NCBI GenBank assembly: GCA_024760525.1
Contig: CP060499.1
Span: 1,612,001 to 1,676,000, forward strand
DNA length: 64,000 bases
Reading direction: 5' to 3'
Source: Nitrospira sp.
GTDB lineage: Bacteria > Nitrospirota > Nitrospiria > Nitrospirales > Nitrospiraceae
Shown: one piece after another, positions 9,150 through 18,193 of the stretch
How positions within the stretch are numbered: the first letter of the stretch is position 1
Layout of the letters: each line of letters starts with the position of its first letter
The notes under the pieces: model-generated
What the model saw: the letters and a program-made list of their open reading frames with translations, nothing else
Databases searched by the model: none
What the model was told of the DNA's origin: nothing
Made by a program: the position numbers and the translations under genes

Positions 9150-9341
9150 TTAGGAGTTCACGGCGGTTCGGGTTCGGTCGCGAATCCACTGCTCCAAATC
9201 CGAACGCACAAATCGCCATTCTTTTCCGAGCTTGAAGGCGGGAATCTGCCGACTCCGTAGATAGCGATAGAGCGTACGTTGTGTGATTTTGAGGTAACGG
9301 CATGTTTCTGTCGCCGTCATCAGTTCGCTCTTTGGAGTCAT
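9150..9341 (-). CDS. Small excisionase/MerR-like helix-turn-helix DNA-binding protein
   Basis: About 63 residues. It contains the compact winged-HTH pattern T-A-T-E-T-C-R-Y-L, then T-L-Y-R-Y-L-R, then I-P-A-F-K-L-G-K-E-W-R-F, ending with D-L-E-Q-W-I, as in the HTH_17/excisionase family. ATG 9341 is preferred because a GGAG sits eight bases upstream; ATGs at 9347 and 9365 are possible. It is 14 bases upstream of mraZ and probably co-transcribed with it, so it may regulate the same promoter. No phage integrase is nearby. Confidence 0.8.
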   Translation of the reverse strand: MTPKSELMTATETCRYLKITQRTLYRYLRSRQIPAFKLGKEWRFVRSDLEQWIRDRTRTAVNS

Positions 9342-9378
9342 GCTCATCACTCCACCTGCCACCAAGGCTGAGAATGTG

Positions 9379-9421
9379 CATACTGCCTCCAGTATGTGGG
9401 TATTCTAGATATCGGGGTGGG
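9379..9421. promoter_or_regulatory. Inverted repeat and two GTGGG direct repeats upstream of the HTH-mraZ pair
   Basis: CATACTG at 9379-9385 and CAGTATG at 9390-9396 form a perfect 7-bp inverted repeat. GTGGG occurs at 9396-9400 and again at 9417-9421, exactly 21 bases (two helical turns) apart. MraZ proteins of other bacteria bind short G-rich direct repeats upstream of their own operon, so this is a plausible autoregulatory site. The assignment is inference. Confidence 0.4.
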
Positions 9422-9538
9422 AATGTCAAGTGAAAATGTATGACATTGCATGTCAAAGGCCGTCGGTATGGTCAATTGCTCCCAGCCAGGTGCGGCACGA
9501 GTACTCGTAAATGGGCATGAGTTGGACCTCCGAATCGC

Positions 9539-10366
9539 TCAGAAGGGATAGGGATGGCGAGAGAGGATACGGTCAGGGACGAGATTCGAATCCACGGTTC
9601 GCCCCAAGGTCAGAACGAATACGTCACCAGATCCTGCTCTGCGTAATGTCTTCGCACATTCGTTCACCGTCGTACCGGTCGTGAAAACGTCGTCGATGAG
9701 CAGAACGCGTCGATTGACGATTGCACCGGGGTGTCGTACCGAAAAGGCTCGACGAAGGTTTTTCAGTCGGCTCTTCCGAGACAATGTGGTTTGGGCTGGA
9801 GCGTGAGCGCTTCGGATCAGATTCGTGTACGAGACAGGAATGTTCAGATAGCGCCCTATCTGGTCGGCGAGCAGCAGGGACTGATTGAATTCCCGCTGCC
9901 GGAGTCGGTCACGATGCAAGGGCACGGGCATGATCACATCCACGAAATCAAGCTGGGGAAGCCGGTCGGTCATGAGTGCGGATAGCGGAGACGCCAGTGA
10001 GACCTTGCCCTGGTACTTAAAGAGGCAGAGCGCATCCTGGAGCGGAGGTCTGTAGGGGTATAGAGCCCAGGCCCTTGTATAGGAAGGCGGACGCTCGGCA
10101 CACGATTGACATACATGGTTCGGACTGTAGGTCGTGGCAATCGCAGAAGGAAAGGGACGGTCGCAACGAGAGCACCGACCGGCAGGCATGAGGGAGATCG
10201 TGTTCCAGCAGTTCCCACAAAAGTGAGGGACCGGATCATCTCCCAGCAGGCGACCGCAGCTCGAGCAATGAATCGGTAGGAAAAGCCGTAGTGCACGGCG
10301 CATGAGACTTATGACCAATTCTGACATTCGTCTGGCCATCGGCTGACTGTCATCATTGCCTAACAT
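9539..10366 (-). CDS. comF: ComF family phosphoribosyltransferase-like protein
   Basis: 275 residues. The N-terminus carries a double zinc-finger (C-S-S-C, C-G-N-C, C-S-R-C, C-Q-S-C between about 36 and 95). The C-terminal half is a type I PRTase domain with the P-V-P-L-H segment and the PRPP-binding loop V-L-L-I-D-D-V-F-T-T-G-T-T. ComF proteins take part in DNA uptake during natural competence, and related proteins in DNA repair; the exact reaction is unsettled. Divergent from the ABC ATPase gene at 10482 across a 115-bp intergenic region. Confidence 0.9.
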   Translation of the reverse strand: MLGNDDSQPMARRMSELVISLMRRALRLFLPIHCSSCGRLLGDDPVPHFCGNCWNTISLMPAGRCSRCDRPFPSAIATTYSPNHVCQSCAERPPSYTRAWALYPYRPPLQDALCLFKYQGKVSLASPLSALMTDRLPQLDFVDVIMPVPLHRDRLRQREFNQSLLLADQIGRYLNIPVSYTNLIRSAHAPAQTTLSRKSRLKNLRRAFSVRHPGAIVNRRVLLIDDVFTTGTTVNECAKTLRRAGSGDVFVLTLGRTVDSNLVPDRILSRHPYPF

Positions 10367-10373
10367 ATAGTTA

Positions 10374-10386
10374 GGGTAAAATACCC
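10374..10386. promoter_or_regulatory. Short inverted repeat in the comF / ABC ATPase divergent region
   Basis: GGGTA-AAA-TACCC is a perfect 5-bp inverted repeat just upstream of the comF start. It sits where a comF promoter would be and could be an operator; it is too short to be sure. Confidence 0.25.
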
Positions 10387-10481
10387 ACCTGTGTCAAGGT
10401 TGTGGCCCTCTGATTCGTTGTGCTATAGGAATAAGAATTTCTCGAGGAGCACGGTCTGTCTTTGGAGAAATCGGCGTCGAT

Positions 10482-11180
10482 ATGGTGACATTGCGGCAAC
10501 TTTCGAAAACCTATTCGCGCGGGGAGGCTGTAGTCACGGCCCTGCAGGGCGTAAATTTGGAGATTCGGTCCGGTGAGTTCTGTGCATTCGTAGGGCCCAG
10601 CGGATGCGGGAAAAGCACCCTCTTGAACCTTGTTGCGGGTCTGGACATGCCGACTTCCGGGGAGATCGTGCTCGATGGACGATCCACCACACACCTGACC
10701 AGCTACGACTGGACCAAGATCAGACGTGAAACCATCGGGATTATCTTTCAAGCCTTCCATTTGGTTCACGGCTTGACGGCTGAAGAGAATGTAGCGCTGC
10801 CCTTGATGCTGCGAGGTGAACAGGGAGGGGACATCGAAAAACGGGTGGACGAAATGTTGAACAAGGTTGGAATGAGTCACCGTCGCCGGCATCGACCCGC
10901 CGAGCTATCCGGTGGAGAACAACAACGAATTGCGATCGCGCGAGCGCTGGCGCATCGACCGCGTCTCTTGCTGGCCGATGAGCCGACGGGAAATATCGAT
11001 TCTCATCAGGGAGCGGACATTATGACACTTATTCGGGAATTGGCGGAATCCGGCGGACAGACGGTTCTGCTGGTGACCCACAGCTCGCAGGCGGCGCAAT
11101 CCGCCGACTATACGTGGAGCATGCGGGATGGACGGCTGGTCTCGCGTACCGAACGCACCACTGAACTGGTCGCTCCGTGA
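10482..11180 (+). CDS. LolD/MacB-family ABC transporter ATPase
   Basis: 232 residues with Walker A (G-P-S-G-C-G-K-S-T), Q-loop (F-Q-A-F-H-L), signature L-S-G-G-E-Q-Q-R, Walker B (L-L-L-A-D-E-P-T-G-N-I-D) and H-loop (V-T-H-S). Its natural partner is the 870-residue FtsX-family permease at 12542-15154, although pyrD and a leftward regulator gene lie between. The frame overlaps the pyrD start, so ATPase and pyrD are probably co-translated. Likely function is export or extraction of a lipid-linked or periplasmic substrate, by family. Confidence 0.88.
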   Translation: MVTLRQLSKTYSRGEAVVTALQGVNLEIRSGEFCAFVGPSGCGKSTLLNLVAGLDMPTSGEIVLDGRSTTHLTSYDWTKIRRETIGIIFQAFHLVHGLTAEENVALPLMLRGEQGGDIEKRVDEMLNKVGMSHRRRHRPAELSGGEQQRIAIARALAHRPRLLLADEPTGNIDSHQGADIMTLIRELAESGGQTVLLVTHSSQAAQSADYTWSMRDGRLVSRTERTTELVAP

Positions 11181-12106
11181 TGAATCTTTCTACGACCATA
11201 GCCGGTGTCACCTTCCCGAGCTGTTTCATGAACGCAGCAGGCGCGTTGTGCGTCACGCGAGATGAGCTTGTGGCGTTAGCCAAATCCGGTACAGGAGCCA
11301 TCGTCACCAAGTCGATGACGATTGAACCGCGCCAAGGGAACCCTGAGCCACGGTATTACGGGTTTCCGGGAGGATCGATCAATTCGATGGGGCTCCCCAA
11401 TCTCGGCTATCAAGCCTATGCCGAATTGATTCCTCATCTCAAAAGTTTCGGAAAACCCGTCATGGCCAGCGTGGCCGGACTTGGCGAAGACGATTTCCCC
11501 ACGATCGCAGAGGTCATCGACGCAGCCAAGCCGGATCTCATCGAGGTCAATCTCTCTTGTCCGAATATTCCCGGCAAACCGCAAATAGGCTACGACCCGG
11601 AAGCGTCTGAGCGGCTCCTGAAGAAAGTTCGCCGAAAGATTACGGTGCCGATGGGAGTCAAGCTGCCGCCTTACTTTGATCCGGCGCATCATGAGGTCAT
11701 GGGTGCGGTGCTTGGGCGGTGTGGAGTAGACTTTCTCAACATGATCAATTCGGTCGGCAACGGTGTGGTGGTCGATCCGGAACGTGAAACCGTCGTGATC
11801 AAGCCGAAGGGTGGATTCGGAGGGTTAGGAGGGCGACTGATCAAACCGGTTGCGCTGGCCAACGTCCGGGCCTTCTATAAATTGTTTGAAGGGAAGATGC
11901 CGATCATAGGCACCGGCGGGATCGTCGAGGGCGTTGATGCCTTCGAACACTTCTTGTGCGGCGCGTCAGCCGTTCAAATCGGCACGGTGCTGGTGGAAGA
12001 AGGGCTGGATGTCTTTGCCCGACTCGAAGCGGAACTGACCGCAGTGTTGATGAAGAAGGGATATCAATCGATTCAGGAGTGCCGAGGCCGGCTCAAAGAA
12101 TTGTAA
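11180..12106 (+). CDS. pyrD: Dihydroorotate dehydrogenase, class 1A type
   Basis: Oxidises dihydroorotate to orotate in pyrimidine synthesis. About 308 residues, no membrane extension. The active-site block N-L-S-C-P-N-I-P-G-K-P-Q contains the catalytic cysteine and is the class 1A version (cytosolic, usually fumarate-dependent); class 1B and class 2 enzymes differ here. The FMN-binding G-T-G-G-I and the tail G-A-S-A-V-Q-I-G-T are present. Start is ATG 11180 (a GTG at 11177 precedes it in frame), overlapping the ATPase stop. Confidence 0.93.
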   Translation: MNLSTTIAGVTFPSCFMNAAGALCVTRDELVALAKSGTGAIVTKSMTIEPRQGNPEPRYYGFPGGSINSMGLPNLGYQAYAELIPHLKSFGKPVMASVAGLGEDDFPTIAEVIDAAKPDLIEVNLSCPNIPGKPQIGYDPEASERLLKKVRRKITVPMGVKLPPYFDPAHHEVMGAVLGRCGVDFLNMINSVGNGVVVDPERETVVIKPKGGFGGLGGRLIKPVALANVRAFYKLFEGKMPIIGTGGIVEGVDAFEHFLCGASAVQIGTVLVEEGLDVFARLEAELTAVLMKKGYQSIQECRGRLKEL

Positions 12107-12108
12107 GC

Positions 12109-12387
12109 TTACTTGGCGCCGAAATTGCGCGGCAATAGGTTCTGCTGCAGTGCCTGACGCAGGAGCTGGGCGACGTTCCGAACATTGAGTCGGCGCATCA
12201 GATTGAAGCGATGAACTTCAACCGTCCGCACACTGATGTCCAGCGAAGTGGCAATTTCCCGGTTGGTATGGCCGAGCGCGACCAAGCGTAGGATCTCGCG
12301 CTGGCGGGGAGTGATGTGGAGCGCGGATTTGAAGCGGCGATCGGCCGGTTGGAACTGCAGTGTCGCGGTATCCTGCTTTTTTGCCAT
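12109..12387 (-). CDS. Small LuxR/GerE-type helix-turn-helix regulator
   Basis: 92 residues consisting almost only of a GerE/LuxR output domain: T-P-R-Q-R-E-I-L-R-L-V-A-L-G-H-T-N-R-E-I-A, then S-V-R-T-V-E-V-H-R, then a hydrophobic C-terminal helix. There is no receiver or ligand-binding domain, so any sensing must come from a partner or from expression level. It lies leftward, tail to tail with pyrD, and divergent from the large permease gene, which is the obvious candidate target. Confidence 0.85.
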   Translation of the reverse strand: MAKKQDTATLQFQPADRRFKSALHITPRQREILRLVALGHTNREIATSLDISVRTVEVHRFNLMRRLNVRNVAQLLRQALQQNLLPRNFGAK

Positions 12388-12541
12388 CGGTACTCCTTAT
12401 CGACGTTAGTCGGCAGTCTAGCAAACGAGAGAAATCGTGTAAATAAAACTGCCGATATATGCAAACGCCGTAGTGACCTGCAATTCCTCGCAAGGCATCA
12501 AATGAGGCCATTTCTGCGTACCGTGGTTCTCCTCTAAATCA

Positions 12542-15154
12542 ATGTCCACGTTCGCTAAGGTTGTTGCGCTTTTACTGCTTTCACATCTGAAGCAGTGGCC
12601 GTTACGTACGCTGCTGACGATCGTCGGGGTGGCGCTTGGGGTGTCAGCTTCCGTGGCGGTACGGACCGCCAATGTCGATGTGCTGCGTTCATTCGAACAG
12701 GCGGTGCTGACAGTGGCGGGTCCGACCACTTTGGAAGTGTCAGGAGAAGAGACCGGATTGGATGAACAGGTCATCACTCGTATACGAAGGGTCACAGGTG
12801 TGACCTCTGCATCTCCGGTGATTCTACAAACGGCGGTTCGGGTGAGTGGAGACCGGCCGGACAACGCGACACAGGTGTTGGGACTCGATCTACTGGCCGA
12901 ACTCAATTCACGCGGGTTTCGAATAAGCCAGCCGACGACGGAAAGCCGGTTGATGGACATGATCCATCCGCAGGCCGTGTTGTTGGGAGCGAAACTGGCG
13001 ACTGAGTGGAATCTGTCGATCGATGACCACGTCGACTTTCTCATCGGGCCTGGGCGTCTCACGTGTCGGGTGGCCGGAATTCTTCGAAGCGAATCAGACC
13101 GGAACTCGTCATGGGAACGCATGGCCGTCATGGATATCGCCGCGGCGCAAGTTACGTTCGGCATGGTCGGAAAGGTGGATCGAATCGATCTCGTGACCGA
13201 CACGAACATGTCCGTCGAGGAAGTAGCCGAAAGGATACGAACCGTTCTCCCTCCGCACCTCACCGTCGAACGGCCCGCAAATCGGACGAAGCAAGTCGAG
13301 CAAATGGTGCGTGCGTTCCGCCTCAATTTGACGGTCCTGAGCTGGGTCGGGCTCTTGGTCGGAATGTTTCTGATTTACAACACGATGGCGTTTGCCGTTG
13401 CGCAGAGGAGACGCGAGATCGGAATCTATCGGGCCATCGGGATGACTCAGTCACGAGTGGCGGCTCTGTTCTTGATGGAAGCCGGCTTCTTCGGATTCTT
13501 AGGAGGAACCGTCGGAAGCGTGGCGGGGATGGTATTGGCTCAAGAGCTCATTGCGCTGCTCAGCCGAACCATCTCGGATCTTTACGTACCCGTGGGCGCC
13601 GGCGAGAGCGGCCTGCTCTGGACGGCACAATTTTGGAATATCGTGCTCGAGGGGATCATCATCGGCTGTGTGGTCTCCATGATCGGTGCCATCGGTCCTA
13701 GTTTGGATGCCAGCCGCACTGCAACGGTGCGCGCCTTAGCTCCCGGTGATTACGAAGCCAGTCAACAGTTGAGGGTGGGAACCCTTGGCATCTTCGGACT
13801 GAGTTTGCTCGCTCTCGCAGGACTGTTGAGTTGGCCGGGACCCATTCGCGGGGTTCCTCTGTTGGGATATGCGGCCACATTGTGTTTGCTGGCAGGGCTG
13901 GCCTGTTTGGCGCCGATCTGTGTGACCGGATGGCGCCGCCGCCGATACGTGGGGCGTGAGTTCGGCGCGCGGGGAGTCATGAGGGGGATTGCGGTGGAGC
14001 ATGCATCGCGCAATCCTGGCCGCAACGGAGTCACGGTTTCCGCCTTAATGGTGGGACTCGCCATCATGATCGGGGTGCTGGTCATGGTGCGAAGTTTTCG
14101 ACATACGGTGGAGGTATGGGTGACCGATACAGTCCTGGCTGATCTGGTCGTGGCGCCGTCGATGTGGTTGCGCGGCACGGAGATCGGGAGCGTGGGGCGG
14201 AGTCTCCCACCCTCGTGGTTGGACGTGTTGTCCGCGACCCCCGGCGTGGCGGCGGTGGATAGCTACCGTGATGTGCGGGTGGAGGTCAACGGCCACCGTG
14301 TGGCCATCGTATCACGGGATTTGCGGTTGCATGCCCAATGGAGCCGGTATCTAGTACGGAATGGCGATTCCTCCGAACAACTCAATCGGGCTGCCGATAC
14401 CGGCGGTCTCCTCGTTTCCGAGGTATTGGCCGACCGATTGGGCGTGCAGGAGGGATCGACACTTGAGATCATGACGCCGAGCGGCGCCAGACGATTTCCT
14501 ATCGTGGCGGTGTTTTATGATTATTCGACCGACGGCGGCAAGCTCCTCATGGATCGAGCGCTCTATCAGTCCTTATGGCACGATGAATTGATCACGGTAT
14601 TCCCGGTCTACCTGAGCGCCGGATCGAGCATCGATCCTGTGAGGGAACGAATTACGGAACGATTGAGCGACAAAGCCGCCGGAAGGCTCCCACCGTTGGT
14701 GATCAGCAACGCCGAGCTCCGCAAAGAAATTCTCGAAATCTTCGACCGCACGTTCTTGCTGACCTATGTGCTGGAAGCGATCGCCGTCGTGATCGCCATG
14801 TTGGGGATCGTCAATACGCTGATCACGTCCATCCTCGAACGGCGCCGGGAGTTTGCGACCCTACGGGCCATCGGCGGCAGCTCAGAGCAAATTCGACAGC
14901 TCGTGCTTTGGGAGGCGGCCTATCTCGGTGCAGTAGGAATTACCTTAGGTCTCATTGGAGGCGGGCTCCTTTCCCTGTTACTCATAAAGGTCATCAACAA
15001 GCAATCCTTCGGATGGACGATTCAGATGATCGTCCCGATCGGCGCTTTGGTTCAGGCGGTGACTCTCGCAGCGATTGCCACGTTGGTGGCGGGCTACTTC
15101 CCGGCTCGGTGGGCGGCGCGGCAACCGGTCATAGAGGGGTTGAGGGAAGAGTAA
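12542..15154 (+). CDS. Large FtsX-family ABC transporter permease
   Basis: 870 residues with the duplicated FtsX architecture: an N-terminal helix (about 15-40), periplasmic domain, three helices (about 265-400), further helices near 415-465, a second anchor near 495-515, periplasmic domain and three C-terminal helices. Coupling motifs R-R-R-E-I-G-I-Y-R-A-I-G and R-R-R-E-F-A-T-L-R-A-I-G occur in each half. It is the likely partner of the ATPase at 10482-11180. Similar systems extract lipoproteins or export lipid-like substrates; the substrate here is unknown. Confidence 0.9.
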   Translation: MSTFAKVVALLLLSHLKQWPLRTLLTIVGVALGVSASVAVRTANVDVLRSFEQAVLTVAGPTTLEVSGEETGLDEQVITRIRRVTGVTSASPVILQTAVRVSGDRPDNATQVLGLDLLAELNSRGFRISQPTTESRLMDMIHPQAVLLGAKLATEWNLSIDDHVDFLIGPGRLTCRVAGILRSESDRNSSWERMAVMDIAAAQVTFGMVGKVDRIDLVTDTNMSVEEVAERIRTVLPPHLTVERPANRTKQVEQMVRAFRLNLTVLSWVGLLVGMFLIYNTMAFAVAQRRREIGIYRAIGMTQSRVAALFLMEAGFFGFLGGTVGSVAGMVLAQELIALLSRTISDLYVPVGAGESGLLWTAQFWNIVLEGIIIGCVVSMIGAIGPSLDASRTATVRALAPGDYEASQQLRVGTLGIFGLSLLALAGLLSWPGPIRGVPLLGYAATLCLLAGLACLAPICVTGWRRRRYVGREFGARGVMRGIAVEHASRNPGRNGVTVSALMVGLAIMIGVLVMVRSFRHTVEVWVTDTVLADLVVAPSMWLRGTEIGSVGRSLPPSWLDVLSATPGVAAVDSYRDVRVEVNGHRVAIVSRDLRLHAQWSRYLVRNGDSSEQLNRAADTGGLLVSEVLADRLGVQEGSTLEIMTPSGARRFPIVAVFYDYSTDGGKLLMDRALYQSLWHDELITVFPVYLSAGSSIDPVRERITERLSDKAAGRLPPLVISNAELRKEILEIFDRTFLLTYVLEAIAVVIAMLGIVNTLITSILERRREFATLRAIGGSSEQIRQLVLWEAAYLGAVGITLGLIGGGLLSLLLIKVINKQSFGWTIQMIVPIGALVQAVTLAAIATLVAGYFPARWAARQPVIEGLREE

Positions 15155-15230
15155 TGTGCGCAATGCGGGCGGACGATGGACAGCGCAGGCTGACTTTCGA
15201 GATGTCCGTTGCGCGGTTCCCCAGCGCACG

Positions 15231-15590
15231 TCATGTCTCAGAGTCTCGGCCATACTGCTTCAATATGGATCGAAACTCTTCAGGAACGGGCATGGGCTGA
15301 AACGGAGGTACTCGGGCTCCGCCAGGATTGCCTATCGGTACCCAAATTCGTGAGAAAAGCAGTGCTCCCAGAATTCGTGGGATCTGACCAGTGATCTCAA
15401 CGAAATCCCGGCGTCTCCATCCGACCTTGAGCATCCACCAGTGGGCCTTTGCGTGTTCAACAGGAAAGGATTGTCCCAAGATATGTGCGCGCTCAAGTTG
15501 GAAAAATGCAAGCTGGAGGTCACCAGCATTGTACTGAGCGACCGCTTCCGTCAGTTCTTTCTCATAGGCTTGTCGGAGCACGGGATGCAT
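15231..15590 (-). CDS. DUF3703 family protein
   Basis: About 119 residues, predicted cytosolic. The pattern (A-Y-E-K-E-L near the start, F-Q-L-E-R-A-H-I-L-G-Q, H-W-W-M-L, then the P-x-G-N-P-G-G region near the C-terminus) fits the DUF3703 family, which in other bacteria often occurs in metal-resistance or mobile regions; its function is not known. ATG 15590 is preferred, with a GGA eight bases upstream; ATGs at 15596 and 15620 are alternatives. Left edge of the gene-sparse region. Confidence 0.75.
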   Translation of the reverse strand: MHPVLRQAYEKELTEAVAQYNAGDLQLAFFQLERAHILGQSFPVEHAKAHWWMLKVGWRRRDFVEITGQIPRILGALLFSRIWVPIGNPGGARVPPFQPMPVPEEFRSILKQYGRDSET

Positions 15591-15913
15591 GCTCATTTCC
15601 AAGAGAATGGAGTCTCTCACTGTACGCTACAACCGAATCAGAAGCCAGGGTGTTGGGGAGAGAAAAATAGAAAGGATGGACCTGGGCGATCTTCCTCCGA
15701 GGCACTCACGATGCAACTCGTTTAAGCCCCGGTCGCTCGCAATAGGATGATCAAGAAACGGTCCAAGTGAGTGCTTCGACTCCTGCAGAACGAAAACATC
15801 GAAAAGGGCTAGCACTGGGAGGGCTGAAACCTGCCGGGAGAGAAAGTCTCCGAACACGCTGGAGGGATTATTAGGCCTTAGCGCGGAAAGAGGTCTCCAT
15901 CGGTTGGAATCGA
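15591..15913. other. Intergenic region with a promoter-like repeat
   Basis: About 320 bases with no supported gene. A GTGTTGGGGAGA word followed by an A-rich run near 15651-15670 recurs at 16848-16865 upstream of another small gene, suggesting a shared promoter-type element. Confidence 0.35.
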
Positions 15914-16321
15914 CTAGACCTCACATTCTGAAAAGTCGCCACGGAGCGCCTTCAAGGTATATTTTTCGCGATCGATTTCCTTTCGGCTGCGCACTCCAAG
16001 GCGGCGCAGAAGGGGAAGGGGCGGACACCACCCCTCCACGGCGTGCTGAAAGAGAAACGGCAACACGAGGCCGGGGAGGATGAGCCATTTTCGACTACGG
16101 ATGATGCCTAAACAGAGGCCGGAAAAGGCGAGGACCGATGCGTTCAACTCGAGCACGCGTTCGATATCCCATTCCCGGTCAAGCTCTGCAATTCGGCGAG
16201 TCAGCTCCTTCGCACTGCTGTCGGCATACGTCTCAACGCGTCTTTGTGCCTCATGATCCAACCGTCGGTTAACTTCCGGTGCCGTGTGTGCGCGAACACG
16301 ATCATGGGTGTGTGTGGTCAT
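15914..16321 (-). CDS. Small membrane protein, YgaP/DUF2892-like
   Basis: 135 residues. The N-terminal 65 residues are charged and helical (many Arg/Glu), followed by two closely spaced hydrophobic segments (about 63-75 and 80-96) and a charged tail. This resembles the DUF2892 inner-membrane proteins found in many Proteobacteria. ATG 16321 is chosen over upstream readings because the preceding residues are not protein-like. It lies 34 bases downstream of a small single-membrane-span peptide gene on the same strand, so the two are probably co-transcribed. Confidence 0.7.
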   Translation of the reverse strand: MTTHTHDRVRAHTAPEVNRRLDHEAQRRVETYADSSAKELTRRIAELDREWDIERVLELNASVLAFSGLCLGIIRSRKWLILPGLVLPFLFQHAVEGWCPPLPLLRRLGVRSRKEIDREKYTLKALRGDFSECEV

Positions 16322-16355
16322 CGTCGCCTCGGTCGGTTGAGGTTTTTTAATATTG

Positions 16356-16514
16356 TCAGAGAAAGAGCATGACATTCAGACACAGCAACCAAAACATGAC
16401 CCACCTGATTGGCCTATTGCGGGAATCATCGGGGGATGCCCCGGTCCCCATGGAACGGGTATGGGTTTGACGCAGTCGGTACGTTAGTAGATCCTCGATC
16501 GGTCCAAGCGCCAT
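16356..16514 (-). CDS. 52-residue protein with a C-terminal membrane segment
   Basis: The start is set by a strong GGGAGGAGG about 5 bases upstream of ATG 16514. The product has a polar N-terminal half and a hydrophobic C-terminal stretch (about residues 36-52, W-V-M-F-W-L-L-C-L-N-V), so it is likely tail-anchored. No family recognised. It directly precedes the DUF2892-like gene and probably belongs to the same transcript. Confidence 0.6.
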   Translation of the reverse strand: MALGPIEDLLTYRLRQTHTRSMGTGASPDDSRNRPIRWVMFWLLCLNVMLFL

Positions 16515-16960
16515 GGCCACCTCCTCCCTGAGCGGGGAGAGCAATGCTGTCATTCTAGGTCGATGATCTCCGGTGCGAACCTGGGAATAGCCCCAGCAAG
16601 GATAGAGAGAAGAGCCAAGTGCCCTTTTCGACATGACGGGAGGAGTGGAGGTATTCACGAGAATGGGCTAGACAGGCTGCTCACTTTGAGCAAGGAAGGT
16701 GCGAGAAACTCAATGACCGTTTCGTACAATGAAGTAACGTTCCGACATCTCCTGTCGCGCAGCGGTTTCGCAGTTGGGAAGTCTTCCTTAGGCCCTACTT
16801 CCGCTTTGTCGTACAGTGCTATAAAGTGAACAAAGGAAAGAATGTGTTGGGGAGATGAAAATACGAACATTCCCTGTGAGTTTGTATTCCGTAAGTCGCT
16901 TTTCTCCAGCGGCATCCACCCGAGTAGAACCATCCCCCTGCAGAGGGGAGGAGAAATGTC
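16515..16960. other. Intergenic region, no supported gene
   Basis: About 445 bases between divergent small genes. It holds the second copy of the GTGTTGGGGAGA/A-rich word (16848-16865). A 38-codon rightward frame from 16713 has no recognisable features. The promoter for 16961 probably lies here. Confidence 0.4.
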
Positions 16961-17434
16961 ATGACGCGAGATATCCTAAAGCGAATGTCCTGCAGCGCTA
17001 TTCTAGTTGTCCCGCTATGCGCGACGCTTGGCTGGGCGTCTGAGGATGATCTTTTCCACAAATTACTGCAAACGCATTCATTGAAGTGTAAATTTTCCAT
17101 TGTGTCCCAAACCTATTGGGAGGACGGCAATGTGACGATCAAGACTGAACCCGAAAAAGATTTTCTCCTTCATTTCGATAGCATTGATATTCAGAACCGC
17201 CATGCTCGATTGTTAGGAAATTTAGGGTCATCAGACGTTGGGCTTCTTCTAACCAATGGATCTCTTTCTTTTCTTGAAACCACCTCGAATGGGGGCGTCA
17301 ATCTCACGACCATCTTTCCAGCCTACCGACGCGAATCACGCGAATTCATAGCCGTTTCATCGCGCCACCTCTCCGTATTCGGACCGTTTCCAAGTCAGCA
17401 CCATGGCAGTTGTCAGGTTTGGGAAGGACTGTAG
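16961..17434 (+). CDS. Secreted hypothetical protein
   Basis: 157 residues with a strong GGGGAGGAG before the ATG. Residues 1-26 form a signal peptide (basic start, hydrophobic core ending near G-W-A-S). The mature part has alternating polar and hydrophobic segments suggesting beta structure, with two cysteines. No family recognised. It is followed by another exported protein gene, consistent with an envelope role. Confidence 0.65.
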   Translation: MTRDILKRMSCSAILVVPLCATLGWASEDDLFHKLLQTHSLKCKFSIVSQTYWEDGNVTIKTEPEKDFLLHFDSIDIQNRHARLLGNLGSSDVGLLLTNGSLSFLETTSNGGVNLTTIFPAYRRESREFIAVSSRHLSVFGPFPSQHHGSCQVWEGL

Positions 17435-17639
17435 CGGTCCACTTCCCTCTTCTTTCCGAATCGCACACGACACATGAGTTTCCACGTTAAACCACGTGAA
17501 GGGGTGTACCGATTCGTGCCGCAATCGGCGGGAGATTGCCGGATGTCATGTATGCCAAGACTAGGAAGGTGCCCAGGTCATGCAGACGCGTCCAGACCTG
17601 TACACTTACGTATGAAGGTCCAGACAACGAGGAGGCGGT

Positions 17640-18047
17640 ATGATGTCCATTCCAAGAGATATTCGAGCAGGAAGTGTATTGTTCCTGGGACTCGCCACTA
17701 TCCTACAGATCGGTTGCATGGCATCGGGAGGAGACAAGATTATCAGTGGCCCATGTGACATACCATCTGGGCAAAATGCAATGCGAGCCGAACAAAGTGC
17801 CATGCGGGGAAGCCATCTGATTTCCGGCGAGGTGGTACGTGTGGAAGGCCCAACGTATGTACTAAAAGACGAGAGCGGAAAGGAAGTGAGCGTGCAGACC
17901 GATGAAGCAACGGAGAAGTCTCCCATTAATCAAGGAGACCGCATTTCAGCCAATGTCGATACTCAGAATCATGCCCTGTGGATTCGAGCGAATAGAGGAA
18001 CGGATCGCCGAACCGAGCATGCTTCGGCTGACTGCAATCCGAGTTAG
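17640..18047 (+). CDS. Lipoprotein with small OB-fold-like domain
   Basis: 135 residues; AGGAGG lies just upstream of the double ATG. Residues 1-26 look like a lipoprotein signal with the lipobox ending at G-C. The C-terminal half (about 60-115) has the pattern G-x-V-x-x-V-E-G-x-x-Y-x-L-K-D-E-x-G-K, then Q-G-D-R-I, shared with the small secreted proteins at 22283 and 40768, so it belongs to the same local paralogous family, with a longer N-terminus. Such domains resemble bacterial OB-folds. Function unknown; periplasmic ligand or ion binding is a guess. Confidence 0.65.
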   Translation: MMSIPRDIRAGSVLFLGLATILQIGCMASGGDKIISGPCDIPSGQNAMRAEQSAMRGSHLISGEVVRVEGPTYVLKDESGKEVSVQTDEATEKSPINQGDRISANVDTQNHALWIRANRGTDRRTEHASADCNPS

Positions 18048-18193
18048 AATGGGCCTCTATTTGCCGTAGTACCCGTGAAAATCTCCTCGCTATCAGGGAG
18101 CTTATTGAACCCATCATGGACTACATGCGAGAGCATGATTAGGGACGGCGGCCAGGAGTCCACCATCTAGAGGGCGGAAGATGAAGAGGGGCT

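Noticed and set aside
18020..18141. Short open stretch ending R-E-L-I-E-P-I-M-D-Y-M-R-E-H-D before a stop
   Set aside because: Protein-like, but no start codon and too short to assign; possibly the tail of a lost gene between 17640 and 18194.
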